Source: GCA-2729515 sp036336695
Lineage (GTDB): Bacteria; Myxococcota_A; UBA9160; SMWR01
DNA length: 20,304 nucleotides
Assembly (NCBI GenBank): GCA_036336695.1
Contig: JAYZFQ010000089.1
Coordinates: forward strand, 1 to 20,304
Direction: 5' to 3'
Below the pieces are notes generated by a model. That model did no database searches. It saw only the letters and a program-made list of their open reading frames with translations, and was not told the DNA's origin. Of the stretch, positions 10,430-19,513 are shown piece by piece; within the stretch, counting starts at the first letter, position 1, and every line of letters begins with the position of its first letter. Made by a program: the position numbers and the translations under genes.

Positions 10430-10456
10430 TCCGAGAACGAGGCGGCGCAGGGAAAT

Positions 10457-10463
10457 CCCTCCC
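10457..10463 (-). promoter_or_regulatory. Shine-Dalgarno-like GGGAGGG before the metallophosphoesterase
   Basis: It lies 6 nt before a CTG codon at 10450-10448 and 27 nt before the first conventional start, TTG 10429. Its position favours CTG initiation; see the finding at the same place. Confidence 0.45.
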
Positions 10464-10492
10464 AGCGAACGGCGACCCTCGGGCGACCGTTC

Positions 10493-11422
10493 TCAGATGC
10501 TGGTCAGCCAGCGCTCGTATTTCGCGTCCCGACCCGACACCACGTCGAAGAACGCTGCCTGCAGCGTCTTCGTAATCGGGCCACGGGTTCCGGCGCCCAC
10601 CACCCGGTGGTCCACTTCTCGGACCGGAGTGACCTCGGCGGCGGTTCCGGTCAGGAAGAGTTCGTCGGCCAGATAGAGCTCGTCGCGCGCAAAACCGGAT
10701 TCGTGGACCCGGATCCCCTTGTCCCGCGCAATCTCGATCAGACTCGCCCGCGTGATTCCCGCGAGCACCGTCGGAGGTGGCGGCGTGTAGACCTCGCCGT
10801 TTCGGACGAGGAAGATGTTTTCACCGCTCGCCTCGGCTACGAGTCCCTGGCCGTCGAGCAGAATCGCCTCGTCGTAGCCATCGAGCAGCGCCTCGCGCTT
10901 TGCGAGGATGGAATTCACGTAGTCGCCGCAGGTCTTGCCCTTGGCCAGCTTGCTGTTGATCAAGTGTCGGCTGAAGGTCGAGACCTTGGCCCGGATGCCG
11001 CGCTCGAGTCCCTCTTCCCCGAGATAACGACCCCACGGCCAGGCCATGATGGCGACCCGGATCGGGTTCTCTCCCGGATTGAGACCCATTTCGCCAGCGC
11101 CGATGAACACCAGGGGTCGCAGATACCCCTCCGTCAAACCGTTGCGTCGCAGGGTCTCCAAACACGCCGACTCGACGACGGACCGGTCGAAGGGAAGCTC
11201 CATCAGATTGATGTGGGCGGATTCGAAGAGGCGCTTCACGTGGTCGGCCAAGCGGAACACCACCGACCGTCCGTCGTCGGTGCGATAACAGCGAAGGCCC
11301 TCGAAGACGCCCAGGCCGTAATGCAGCGTATGCGTGAGGATGTGGACGTTCGCGGCGTCCCAGGGCACGAAATCTCCGTCGATCCAGACGGCCTTGCCCG
11401 TGATCTCAGCGTTCGAACCCAT
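10493..11422 (-). CDS. ilvE: Branched-chain amino acid aminotransferase (IlvE)
   Basis: PLP enzyme (fold type IV) that transfers the amino group between glutamate and the 2-oxo acids of valine, leucine and isoleucine. The 309-aa length from ATG 11422 is the family norm. Visible hallmarks: the N-terminal VWIDGDFVPWDAANVHILTH and HYGLGVFEGLRCY (34-46); the PLP lysine K163 in GKTCGDYVNSILAKREA; EASGENIFLV (197-206) and the phosphate-binding loop FLTGTAAEVTPV (256-267). The frame stays open to 11476, but homology begins at ATG 11422, which has GGGAG 6 nt upstream (11429-11433). The start overlaps the end of the AsmA-like gene by 17 nt. No other ilv or leu genes are near; the enzyme is carried in the gatCAB run instead. 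Confidence 0.96.
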   Translation of the reverse strand: MGSNAEITGKAVWIDGDFVPWDAANVHILTHTLHYGLGVFEGLRCYRTDDGRSVVFRLADHVKRLFESAHINLMELPFDRSVVESACLETLRRNGLTEGYLRPLVFIGAGEMGLNPGENPIRVAIMAWPWGRYLGEEGLERGIRAKVSTFSRHLINSKLAKGKTCGDYVNSILAKREALLDGYDEAILLDGQGLVAEASGENIFLVRNGEVYTPPPPTVLAGITRASLIEIARDKGIRVHESGFARDELYLADELFLTGTAAEVTPVREVDHRVVGAGTRGPITKTLQAAFFDVVSGRDAKYERWLTSI

Positions 11423-12524
11423 CTCGCTCTCCCGTCCGCCAAGGATTAGGACGTCTCGCTGCCACTCGCCAATCACGGACCCCTACAGCGGAAAACGGCT
11501 CGCCGATGCGCAGGTGAATCTCGTCGAGATCGACCCCCTCGTCCGATGCAGCGAAGTGGCCGGTGACCTGGGCGGGCTTCCCGGGCTGCTTGTCGTACAC
11601 CCCGCCCCACCGTACCGCCGCCCGGGTCGCATCGATCTGGAACTGGCCCGCAAGGGAACCGTCGATCTCGAATCTCAGGCCGAGCGAGCCCTCGATTTCG
11701 AAATCGCGCAGCACGAAGCGCGCGTCTTCCACTCGGAAGTCTCCGACCCAGAGGGAGCGGGACCCGGCAGCATTCCGCTGGGAAAGGCTTCCGCTCGCGC
11801 GACCCCTGAGATCCGGCGGCAGGGGAACGCAGGGCACGAGAGACTCCAGGGCGAAGTCCTCCAGTTCGGCCGACCACGCCAACCGACCGCTCGCGTCCGG
11901 CACGCCACGCACCGCCAGCCCTCCCCCAGCCTCCGACGTGGCCGACAACTGGACCTGTCCGGTGGCAGGGTCGCCCGAATTGCGGAACGAAAACGCGACG
12001 TCCGCAATCCGCCCCAGACGCACGGGCGACTGCGTTCGATCCTCACAGAGGACTTCTCCATCGTTGACCGAGAGACTTTGCAGCCCCGGAACCGCGCGCG
12101 GATCGGAGGCGTCGTCGGGTCGAACTTCGGACACGAGGGGCAGTCCCGGGAGTCCGCCACCGGCTGCCGCCCGAACGACGCGCAGGACGGGCGCCTCGAT
12201 CGCGATCGCCCCGACTACCCCCTCGCCGGCGAGAAGGGACCCGGCGGAGAAGCGCACGTCGACGCGCGGCACATCGAGGGTCACCGGAAACCCTGCGTCC
12301 ACGCCCACCACGCGCACGTCTTCGAACCGGAGCGCCGGGGGCAAGAGCGCCGCCGAAAAGGCCCGCGCTTCGACCTCACCCCCGACCGCCTGGCCGAGGA
12401 CAGCCAGGACTCGCGTGCGATTGCCGGGAGTCGCCAGCAAAGCCCCCGCAAGCAGGTCCGCCATCAGGTAGAAAAGCACCGCACCGCAGGCAAGAGCGAG
12501 GGCGATCCACCGGGCGGCGCCCAT
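11406..12524 (-). CDS. AsmA-like envelope protein, short form
   Basis: A 372-aa protein with one N-terminal membrane anchor (about 5-30). The region after it is typical of AsmA-family proteins: LLPPALRFEDVRVVG (60-74), VPRVDVRFSAGSLLAGEGVVG (a 'Ll.G.i.i..i.i' pattern, about 85-105) and IAIEAPVLRVVR (107-118). The remainder is beta-rich with repeated acidic/hydrophobic alternation (VEDARFVLRDFEIEGSLGLRFEIDG). Relatives act in the periplasm in outer-membrane assembly or lipid transport. AsmA proteins are usually 600 aa or more, so this is a short form; the end (WRVAARRPNPWRTGERDGFER) looks unlike a domain end and lies against the ilvE ribosome binding site. ATG 12524 is 2 nt after the gatB stop, suggesting translational coupling. 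The family call is from pattern only. Confidence 0.68.
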   Translation of the reverse strand: MGAARWIALALACGAVLFYLMADLLAGALLATPGNRTRVLAVLGQAVGGEVEARAFSAALLPPALRFEDVRVVGVDAGFPVTLDVPRVDVRFSAGSLLAGEGVVGAIAIEAPVLRVVRAAAGGGLPGLPLVSEVRPDDASDPRAVPGLQSLSVNDGEVLCEDRTQSPVRLGRIADVAFSFRNSGDPATGQVQLSATSEAGGGLAVRGVPDASGRLAWSAELEDFALESLVPCVPLPPDLRGRASGSLSQRNAAGSRSLWVGDFRVEDARFVLRDFEIEGSLGLRFEIDGSLAGQFQIDATRAAVRWGGVYDKQPGKPAQVTGHFAASDEGVDLDEIHLRIGEPFSAVGVRDWRVAARRPNPWRTGERDGFER

Positions 12525-12526
12525 GT

Positions 12527-14025
<1,499 letters not shown>

Positions 14026-14029
<4 letters not shown>

Positions 14030-15492
14030 GTCGACTCCGGGGGACGGAGGGTGTGAAAATCGGTCCGCCGCTGATAGGCGTCGGCAATTCGGAGCAACCG
14101 ACCCTCCTCGAGGGGCGGGCCCAGAACCTGGAGACCGACGGGCAGGTCTTCAGCGAAGCCGCACGGAAGCGAGATCCCCGGGAGACCCGCCAGGTTCGCC
14201 GAGACCGTGAACACGTCCGAGAGATACATCCGGAGGGGGTCTTCCGTGCGCGAACCCAACGCGAACGCCACCTCGGGACTCGTCGGGGTGACGAGTGCGT
14301 CACAGGACTGGAAAGCGGTTTCGAAGTCCTGGCGCAGCAGTGTCCGCACCTGCTGAGCCTTCCGGTAGTAGGCGTCGTAGTAGCCCGCCGAAAGCACGTA
14401 GGTACCGAGCAGAATGCGACGCTTCACTTCTCCGCCAAACCCCTCCGAACGGCTCCGGAGATACATGTCGGTGAGCCCGGCCCCCGTTTCCACGCGGCGG
14501 CCATAGCGGACGCCGTCGTACCGGGCGAGGTTGCTCGACGCCTCGGCAGTCGCGATGAGATAGTAGGTTGCCACTGCCGTATGCGCGTGAGGCAGCGAAA
14601 CTTCGCGCACCGTTGCCCCGGCGCGCTCGAGTTCCGCAACGGCCTCTCCGACGCGGTCCGAAACGGCCGGATCGATGCCGTCCACGGCGGCATACTCCCG
14701 GGGCAGGCCCAGGGTGAGACCTGAAACGTCGCCATCCAGACCGCGCGACCAGGCGGGAACGACTTCGGGGGCAGACGTCGAATCTCGTGGATCGTGGCCG
14801 GAGACGGCTTCGAGTAGCACCGCAACCTCCGCGGCGCTCCGTGCGAAAGCGCCGATCTGGTCGAGAGACGAGGCGAAGGCGACCAGGCCCCAGCGCGATA
14901 CACGGCCATAGGTGGGCTTCATCCCCACGACGCCGCAAAAACACGCCGGTTGGCGGATGGATCCCCCGGTATCGCTGCCGAAAGCGCCCGGCACGATCCC
15001 GGCAGCGACCACGGCGGCCGAACCGCCGGACGAGCCGCCCGAAGCTCGCGACAGGTCCCACGGGTTGTGGGTCGGACCGGCGATCGAGTGCTCCGTCGAG
15101 GAACCCATGGCGAACTCGTCCATGTTCGTCCGCCCGATCACCACGGCCCCCGCAGCTTCCAGCTTCTCGACCAGGGTCGACGAATACGGGGACACGAAGC
15201 CTTCGAGAATGCGCGAAGCGCAGGTCGTGGGCTCGCCCTGCATCACCATGTTGTCCTTGATCGCCACCGGAATCCCGTCGAGAGGTGAGCGGACCTCCCC
15301 CCGGGCGCGTCGCTCATCGGAGCGTGCGGCATCCGCGCGAGCGCCCTCGACCCGCAGACCGAGGAACGCGTTGAGCCGGTCGTCGACCGCCGCGGCCCGG
15401 GCCAGGGCGCGCTCCACGAGTTCTACGGACGAGACGTCGCCGGCGTCCAGTTCGGCACGCAATTCGCCGATCGAACCGAGCGGCCCAGTCAC
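14026..15492 (-). CDS. gatA: Asp-tRNA(Asn)/Glu-tRNA(Gln) amidotransferase subunit A
   Basis: Glutaminase subunit of the amidation complex, amidase-signature family, 488 aa (normal). The Ser-cisSer-Lys triad is present at K79 (GIPVAIKDN), S154 (SGGSSGGSAA) and S178 (GSDTGGSIRQPA). These are the same residue numbers I recall for Staphylococcus aureus GatA. The start is GTG 15492 with gatC's TGA overlapping it by 4 nt; the end overlaps gatB's GTG by 4 nt. Presence of the complex means that at least one of Gln-tRNA or Asn-tRNA is made by the indirect route. Confidence 0.98.
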
Positions 15493-15794
15493 CCCGCTTC
15501 CTCTCCTTCGATCACCTTGGGTACGACGAACGCCGTCCCCGAGCGCTCGGGCGCGTTGGCCACCGCCAGTTCCGGTTCGATCGAAGCCACCGCCGCGTCG
15601 TCTCGCACCGGGGTCGCGAGAGAGAGGACGTGCTGGGTCGGTGCGACCCCTTCGGTGTCCACCGATTGGAGGAGCTCGACGTAACCGAGAATCGCCGCGA
15701 GTTCCGTCGCCGCCCGGTCCGCTTCCGCGTCGGTCAACGCGAGGCGCGCCAGGGCCGCGATTCGCTCGACTTCCTCTCGGCTCAGGTCCGCCAT
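15489..15794 (-). CDS. gatC: Asp-tRNA(Asn)/Glu-tRNA(Gln) amidotransferase subunit C
   Basis: Small stabilising subunit of GatCAB, 101 aa (normal). It begins MADLSREEVERIAALARLAL, the family's helix-turn start, and continues with ILGYVELLQSVDTEGVAPT and an FVVPKVIE-type C-terminus. The start ATG 15794 has no Shine-Dalgarno (preceding bases CTGGCGCG), which contrasts with its role as first gene of a six-gene run. TAGCTT on the minus strand, 8 nt upstream, could be a -10. The stop TGA overlaps the gatA GTG. Confidence 0.95.
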   Translation of the reverse strand: MADLSREEVERIAALARLALTDAEADRAATELAAILGYVELLQSVDTEGVAPTQHVLSLATPVRDDAAVASIEPELAVANAPERSGTAFVVPKVIEGEEAG

Positions 15795-15801
15795 CGCGCC
15801 A

Positions 15802-15834
15802 GAAGCTAGCAGCCCCGCACCTGCGCTAGCCTTC
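15802..15834. promoter_or_regulatory. Imperfect inverted repeat in the 50-bp gatC / helicase divergent promoter region
   Basis: The left arm GAAGCTAGC (15802-15810) pairs with the right arm GCTAGCCTTC (15825-15834), with one unpaired base and a 14-nt centre. Each arm also contains the self-complementary GCTAGC. On each strand the outer part reads as a possible -10 (TAGCCT at 15827-15832 on +, TAGCTT at 15808-15803 on -). The whole divergent gap is only 50 bp (15795-15844), so the two promoters must overlap. The site could be an operator or just the paired promoter elements. Confidence 0.4.
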
Positions 15835-15844
15835 GGCGCCTCCA

Positions 15845-17290
15845 ATGACAGACCAATCCGACCCCTTCCAAGCGCTCGACGAGCCGATCCGCCAGAGCCT
15901 TGCAGAACTCGGCTGGACCGCGCCGACGCCCGTCCAGGAAAAGGTCCTCCCGGCGATGCGGACCGGGCGGGACCTGATCGTCCAGGCACACACGGGCAGC
16001 GGCAAGACCGGGGCCTTCGGCATTCCCATCGCGGAGGCCCTCGACCCGGAGAAGAACTACTGCCAGGCCCTGGTCCTGGTCCCCACCCGCGAACTGGCCA
16101 ACCAGGTGGCGCAAGAAACCGCAATCCTCGCCAAGCACAAGGGACTCCGGTGCCTCGCGGTCTACGGCGGCGTGGGCTACCAGCAACAGATCGACGCCTT
16201 TGAAGCGGGTGCCCACCTGGTCGTGGGCACCCCGGGCCGAATCCTGGACCACCTGGGTTCCGGGCGCTTCGATCTCGGCCGGCTCCGCATCCTCATCTTC
16301 GATGAGGCCGACGAGATGCTGTCCCTGGGCTTCTGGCCGGACATGCGCGAGATCCAGAAATACGTCCCTGCGGAAAGGCAGTCCTGTCTCTTCTCGGCGA
16401 CGATCCCCGAGCGCGTCCGCTCGTTGGCGCGGACTTTCCTCGACGACCCGGAGTACGTCTCCCTCTCCGAGGGGCAGCTGGCGCCCCAACAGATCGAGCA
16501 CTACTACGTGGTGACGACGGCCCAGGAGAAGGAAACGACCCTCGTTCGCATCCTGGAACACGATGAACCCGACAGCGCGATCGTGTTCTGCAATACGAAA
16601 TCGGACGTGCGCTACGTGACGGCCTTCCTCCAACGCCGCGGCTTCGACGCGGACCAGATCTCGGGAGATCTCAGCCAGGCGGCCCGCGAGGAAGCGATGG
16701 GCCGCATCAAGGCGGGGAACCTGCGGTTTCTCGTCGCCACGGACGTCGCCGCCCGAGGCATCGACATCAGCGACCTCTCCCACGTGATCAGCTACTCCGC
16801 ACCCGAGTCCCCCGAGGTCTACGTGCACCGCACCGGCCGGACCGGGAGAGCCGGGAAAGCCGGCGTGGCGATCTCCCTGGTATCGGGACTCGACATCGGG
16901 AACTTCCGCTACCTGCAGCAGGTCAACCGCATCGAGATCTCCGAGCGCGAAGTGCCGAAAGAAGCCGAGCTCCGCGAACGCCTGCGGGAAAGGCTGATGG
17001 TCAAGATCGAACAGGAAGTGCGGGCACTCCCCGAAAAGGAACAGCGCTTCCTCGTGCAGCGATTCGTCCCCATCGTCGAGGAACTGGCGTCGAGCGACGA
17101 CGGGAGAGGCGATCTCGCGGCGATCTGTGCGGCCTACATGCGCGAACACAAGCCGGAGATCCGGGTGACCGAAGTGCCCCCGCGTGGTGAGGCGGAGACG
17201 GAGCCGCCGTCGGACCGAAGCGGCAAGGAGAACCGTCCGCGCCGTAAGCGACGCGGGCGCAAGCGCGGAGGAGCTGGCGCGCGGTCGTGA
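15845..17290 (+). CDS. DEAD-box ATP-dependent RNA helicase
   Basis: A 481-aa RNA helicase. All core motifs are present: Q motif (F8 with TPVQ at 28-31), I AHTGSGKT (48-55), Ia PTRELA (80-85), Ib TPGR (129-132), II DEAD (153-156), III SAT (184-186), V ATDVAARGID (298-307) and VI HRTGRTGRAG (328-337). A helical region (about 365-435) follows, then a basic tail (KENRPRRKRRGRKRGG, 461-476) that probably binds RNA. It resembles DeaD/CshA/RhlE-type helicases in the core, but I see no DbpA-type RNA-binding domain; I would not give a gene name. Such proteins act in ribosome assembly, mRNA decay or cold adaptation. The start ATG 15845 lacks a Shine-Dalgarno. The stop overlaps the next gene by 4 nt. 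Confidence 0.96.
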   Translation: MTDQSDPFQALDEPIRQSLAELGWTAPTPVQEKVLPAMRTGRDLIVQAHTGSGKTGAFGIPIAEALDPEKNYCQALVLVPTRELANQVAQETAILAKHKGLRCLAVYGGVGYQQQIDAFEAGAHLVVGTPGRILDHLGSGRFDLGRLRILIFDEADEMLSLGFWPDMREIQKYVPAERQSCLFSATIPERVRSLARTFLDDPEYVSLSEGQLAPQQIEHYYVVTTAQEKETTLVRILEHDEPDSAIVFCNTKSDVRYVTAFLQRRGFDADQISGDLSQAAREEAMGRIKAGNLRFLVATDVAARGIDISDLSHVISYSAPESPEVYVHRTGRTGRAGKAGVAISLVSGLDIGNFRYLQQVNRIEISEREVPKEAELRERLRERLMVKIEQEVRALPEKEQRFLVQRFVPIVEELASSDDGRGDLAAICAAYMREHKPEIRVTEVPPRGEAETEPPSDRSGKENRPRRKRRGRKRGGAGARS

Positions 17291-17832
17291 AGATCGCGGT
17301 CTTCTGCGGCTCGAGCAGGCACTGCGACCCCGGTTTTCTCGACCCCGCCCGCGCGCTGGGCGCCGAAATCGCACAGCGCGGCCACGTCCTGGTCTACGGC
17401 GGCAGCCGCACCGGCCTGATGGGCGCCGTCGCGGACGCGGCGCTCGATGGGGACGGCCGCGTGGAGGGCGTCATTGCGCAACGCTTCGTCGACTCCGCGG
17501 TGCACCATTCCGGTCTCGATGAGCTCCGCGTCGTCGTCGACATGCGCGAGCGCAAGGCAGCGATGGACGCCCGTGCCGAGGCCTTCGTCGCGCTCCCCGG
17601 CGGATACGGCACCCTGGAGGAACTCTCGGAAATCCTTTCCTTCCGCAAACTGGGCCTGCACCGCCGCCTGCTCGTGTTGCTGGACCCCGACGGCTACTAC
17701 GCCGGGCTCCTGGCCCAGATCGAGCGCGCCGTCGCTGCGGGTTTCGAACCGGAGGGCAGCCGCGACTACTTCGGTGTGGCCCGCGATGCGTGTTCCGCCG
17801 TCGATCTCTGCGAGGCGTCCATCAAGGGTTGA
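17287..17832 (+). CDS. LOG-family nucleoside 5'-monophosphate phosphoribohydrolase
   Basis: A 181-aa Rossmann-like protein of the LOG (LONELY GUY, TIGR00730) family. Members split the N-glycosidic bond of (cytokinin) nucleoside 5'-monophosphates to base plus ribose 5-phosphate; in bacteria many act on AMP or other nucleotides. Visible signatures: KIAVFCGSS (2-10), YGGSRTGLMGAVADAAL (37-53), MRERKAAM (86-93) and the catalytic PGGYGTLEE (104-112). The length is normal. The start GTG 17287 is inside the helicase stop (GTGA), so the two are probably translated in a coupled way. A role in salvage of nucleotides from RNA turnover would fit the neighbour, but that is inference. Confidence 0.92.
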   Translation: MKIAVFCGSSRHCDPGFLDPARALGAEIAQRGHVLVYGGSRTGLMGAVADAALDGDGRVEGVIAQRFVDSAVHHSGLDELRVVVDMRERKAAMDARAEAFVALPGGYGTLEELSEILSFRKLGLHRRLLVLLDPDGYYAGLLAQIERAVAAGFEPEGSRDYFGVARDACSAVDLCEASIKG

Positions 17833-17889
17833 GCACGTGCTCGCCGACGTGGCGTCGGTCAGGGGTTGAAGACTTGCTCGCCCACGTGG
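17826..17889. repeat. Two imperfect 27-nt direct repeats at the LOG / C45-like convergent junction
   Basis: Copy 1 is 17826-17852 and copy 2 is 17863-17889, with 23 of 27 identical bases and a 37-nt period. Copy 2 encodes the tail HVGEQVFNP of the minus-strand C45-like gene. Copy 1, beyond its stop and in another frame, would read HVGEHVLNP followed by TGA. Copy 1 also contains the 12-bp palindrome GAGCACGTGCTC (17831-17842). Confidence 0.6.
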
Positions 17890-18668
17890 AGACAGCCGGC
17901 ACCCACATCCACGGCCGCACCCCCGAGCGCGCGCGCCAGACTCCCGGCCTCGGCTGGAACCGCGTCGGGAGACCCTGCCGTTGCGCCCCCGCGCACGATC
18001 GATGGGTCCCCCCGGAGCACGCGACGCGTGGCGCCGAAAACGACCCCCGCCATCCCTTCCACCGGGTGAGCGAGGATCAGGGCGCCGCCGCCCCCGCCCG
18101 GCCGCTCGCAGCACCAATCGAGGGCGGGTCCCAGGGCCTCGAAGCGTTCCAGGCAGTCCTGGGCCAGCAGCCACGCCGGCGCCGCACAGCGCGCCGCCTC
18201 GGCCGGCCCGGCAACTGCTGCGACAGCGAGGCCGCGCTCGTTCACGCCGACGAGGGCGGCGGGAAACCAGGGGCGTGTCACTTCGACCGAGGCGAACAGC
18301 CCCTCCGGTCGGCTGCGGCGCACCACCACCGGCCCGCCCAGCGCGCGGCCGATGCGTGCAGTCGGCGCCGCATAGCCGACAAGCGCCGGCTCGACGTGCC
18401 CGGGGCCCGGCACCCGCGGCGCGAGCCAGGTCGCCGGCACGCCGGCCGCCCCCCCGAGACCTTCGAGCCGGTCCGCCTGGTGGGGAAAGTACTGCCACAG
18501 GTCGCGGAAGCTGCGCGACTCCCCCTCGCCGGGCCAGCCGGCCCGGGACCGCAGGCGTTCGCAAAGTGGTGCCCCCGCAAAGCGGCGCGCCACGGCATCC
18601 CGACACGCCAGCCCCTGGTCCAGCCCCAGGTCTCGCGGCGCCCCCTCGCACTCGACGACGGCGTTCAA
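17859..18668 (-). CDS. C45 / NTN-hydrolase acyltransferase-like protein without visible catalytic Cys
   Basis: A 269-aa protein read from TTG 18668, whose TTGA overlaps the larE stop. The pattern follows C45-type acyltransferases: an N-terminal 'G-x-x-x-G-x-x-x-R-x-x-I/V' helix (RDLGLDQGLACRDAVARRF, 12-30), a helix before the core (FPHQADRLEGLGGAAGVPATW), then ALVGVNERGLAVAAVAG (138-154) matching the conserved 'G-x-N-E-x-G-L-x-x'. In active members a Cys exposed by self-cleavage lies shortly before a 'G-x-P-x-x-x-R-N-x-D' strand. Here the corresponding stretch (about 90-120, VEPALVGYAAPTARIGRALG then GPVVVRRSRPEG) has no Cys and no R-N-x-D. It may be a non-catalytic homologue or a diverged family. 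The frame is open upstream to 19211, but that part is a shadow of larE. The family call is moderate. Confidence 0.65.
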   Translation of the reverse strand: MNAVVECEGAPRDLGLDQGLACRDAVARRFAGAPLCERLRSRAGWPGEGESRSFRDLWQYFPHQADRLEGLGGAAGVPATWLAPRVPGPGHVEPALVGYAAPTARIGRALGGPVVVRRSRPEGLFASVEVTRPWFPAALVGVNERGLAVAAVAGPAEAARCAAPAWLLAQDCLERFEALGPALDWCCERPGGGGGALILAHPVEGMAGVVFGATRRVLRGDPSIVRGGATAGSPDAVPAEAGSLARALGGAAVDVGAGCLHVGEQVFNP

Positions 18669-19507
18669 CCGCCCCCGTCCCTCGCCAGGGGAAGGGTCTC
18701 GTTGAGGGAGCCCAGGCGGTAGCCCTCCAGGTCGAGGGAAACGAACTGGAACCCGAGCGGCTTCACCGCCGCGACGATCCGCGCCGCCATCTTCGGCTCG
18801 AGGGCACGCTGCAGCTCTTCGGGCGCAATCTCCACGCGCGCCAGCGGGCCGTGGTGTCGCAGGCGAACCTGCTCGAAGCCCAGGGCACGCAGCCTTTCCT
18901 CCCCTTCGTCCACCTGGCGCAGACGGTCCGGCGTCACTTCCGTTCCGTAGGGAAGGCGCGAAGACAGGCAGGCCGAGGCGGGAAGATCTGCGCTCGGGAG
19001 TCCCACCGAGCGCGCGAGCGCACGAATCTCGGCCTTGGCGAGCCCGGCGTCGAGGAAGGGTGACATCACCCCGTGCTCGTCGGCCGCGCGATGCCCCGGA
19101 CGGAAGTCCCCCAGGTCTTCCGTATTGACGCCATAGGCCACGGCGTCGAAGCCGATCCGGTCCCGAACCTCGCCGAGAACCTCGAAGAGTTCGGTCTTGC
19201 AGTGGTAACAACGGGCTCCGTCGTTGCGCCGGTAGTCGGGCCGGTCCATTTCCTGCGTCGAGACGAAGCGATGCGACAGCCCGAACTCGGCGACGATGCG
19301 CTCCGCCATGGCGCGGTGGCTTCGCGGGTAGGACGGGGAGTCCGCCGTGACCGCCAGGCTGCCAGCTCCGAGCGCTCGGTGCGCGGCGAATGCGAGGTAG
19401 CTCGAGTCGACCCCCCCGGAAAAGGCCACGACCACGCGGCCAGCCGCGCGCAGCACCTCGTCGAGGACGGCGTCTTTCCCCTGGAGTTCCGAGGAGATGG
19501 AGGGCAC
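18665..19507 (-). CDS. larE: ATP-dependent sacrificial sulfur transferase LarE
   Basis: A 280-aa ATP-pyrophosphatase (adenine nucleotide alpha-hydrolase fold). LarE adenylates pyridinium-dicarboxylate mononucleotide and inserts sulfur in making the nickel-pincer cofactor of lactate racemase and relatives. The PP-loop SGGVDSS is at 30-36; further landmarks are TADSPS (54-59), DGARCYHCKTELF (96-108), YGVNTEDLGDFRPG (125-138) and ASACLSSRLPYGTEVT (177-192). C180 matches the position of the sacrificial cysteine. C100 and C103 give two more cysteines, which might mean a version that carries an Fe-S cluster; that is inference. GTG 19507 starts at the homology boundary (VPSISSELQG) and has no Shine-Dalgarno; a promoter-like pair ends 6 nt before it. 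LarB and LarC are not in the window. Confidence 0.92.
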   Translation of the reverse strand: MPSISSELQGKDAVLDEVLRAAGRVVVAFSGGVDSSYLAFAAHRALGAGSLAVTADSPSYPRSHRAMAERIVAEFGLSHRFVSTQEMDRPDYRRNDGARCYHCKTELFEVLGEVRDRIGFDAVAYGVNTEDLGDFRPGHRAADEHGVMSPFLDAGLAKAEIRALARSVGLPSADLPASACLSSRLPYGTEVTPDRLRQVDEGEERLRALGFEQVRLRHHGPLARVEIAPEELQRALEPKMAARIVAAVKPLGFQFVSLDLEGYRLGSLNETLPLARDGGG

Positions 19508-19513
19508 GGGGCC

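Noticed and set aside
17134..18651. A 505-codon minus-strand frame
   Set aside because: It crosses two real gene ends, is Gly/Arg/Ala-rich and has no recognisable domain.
18669..19211. An upstream extension of the C45-like gene
   Set aside because: It is a frame-shifted shadow of larE, low-complexity Arg/Gly/Pro-rich, and the larE/TTGA overlap gives a sensible start.
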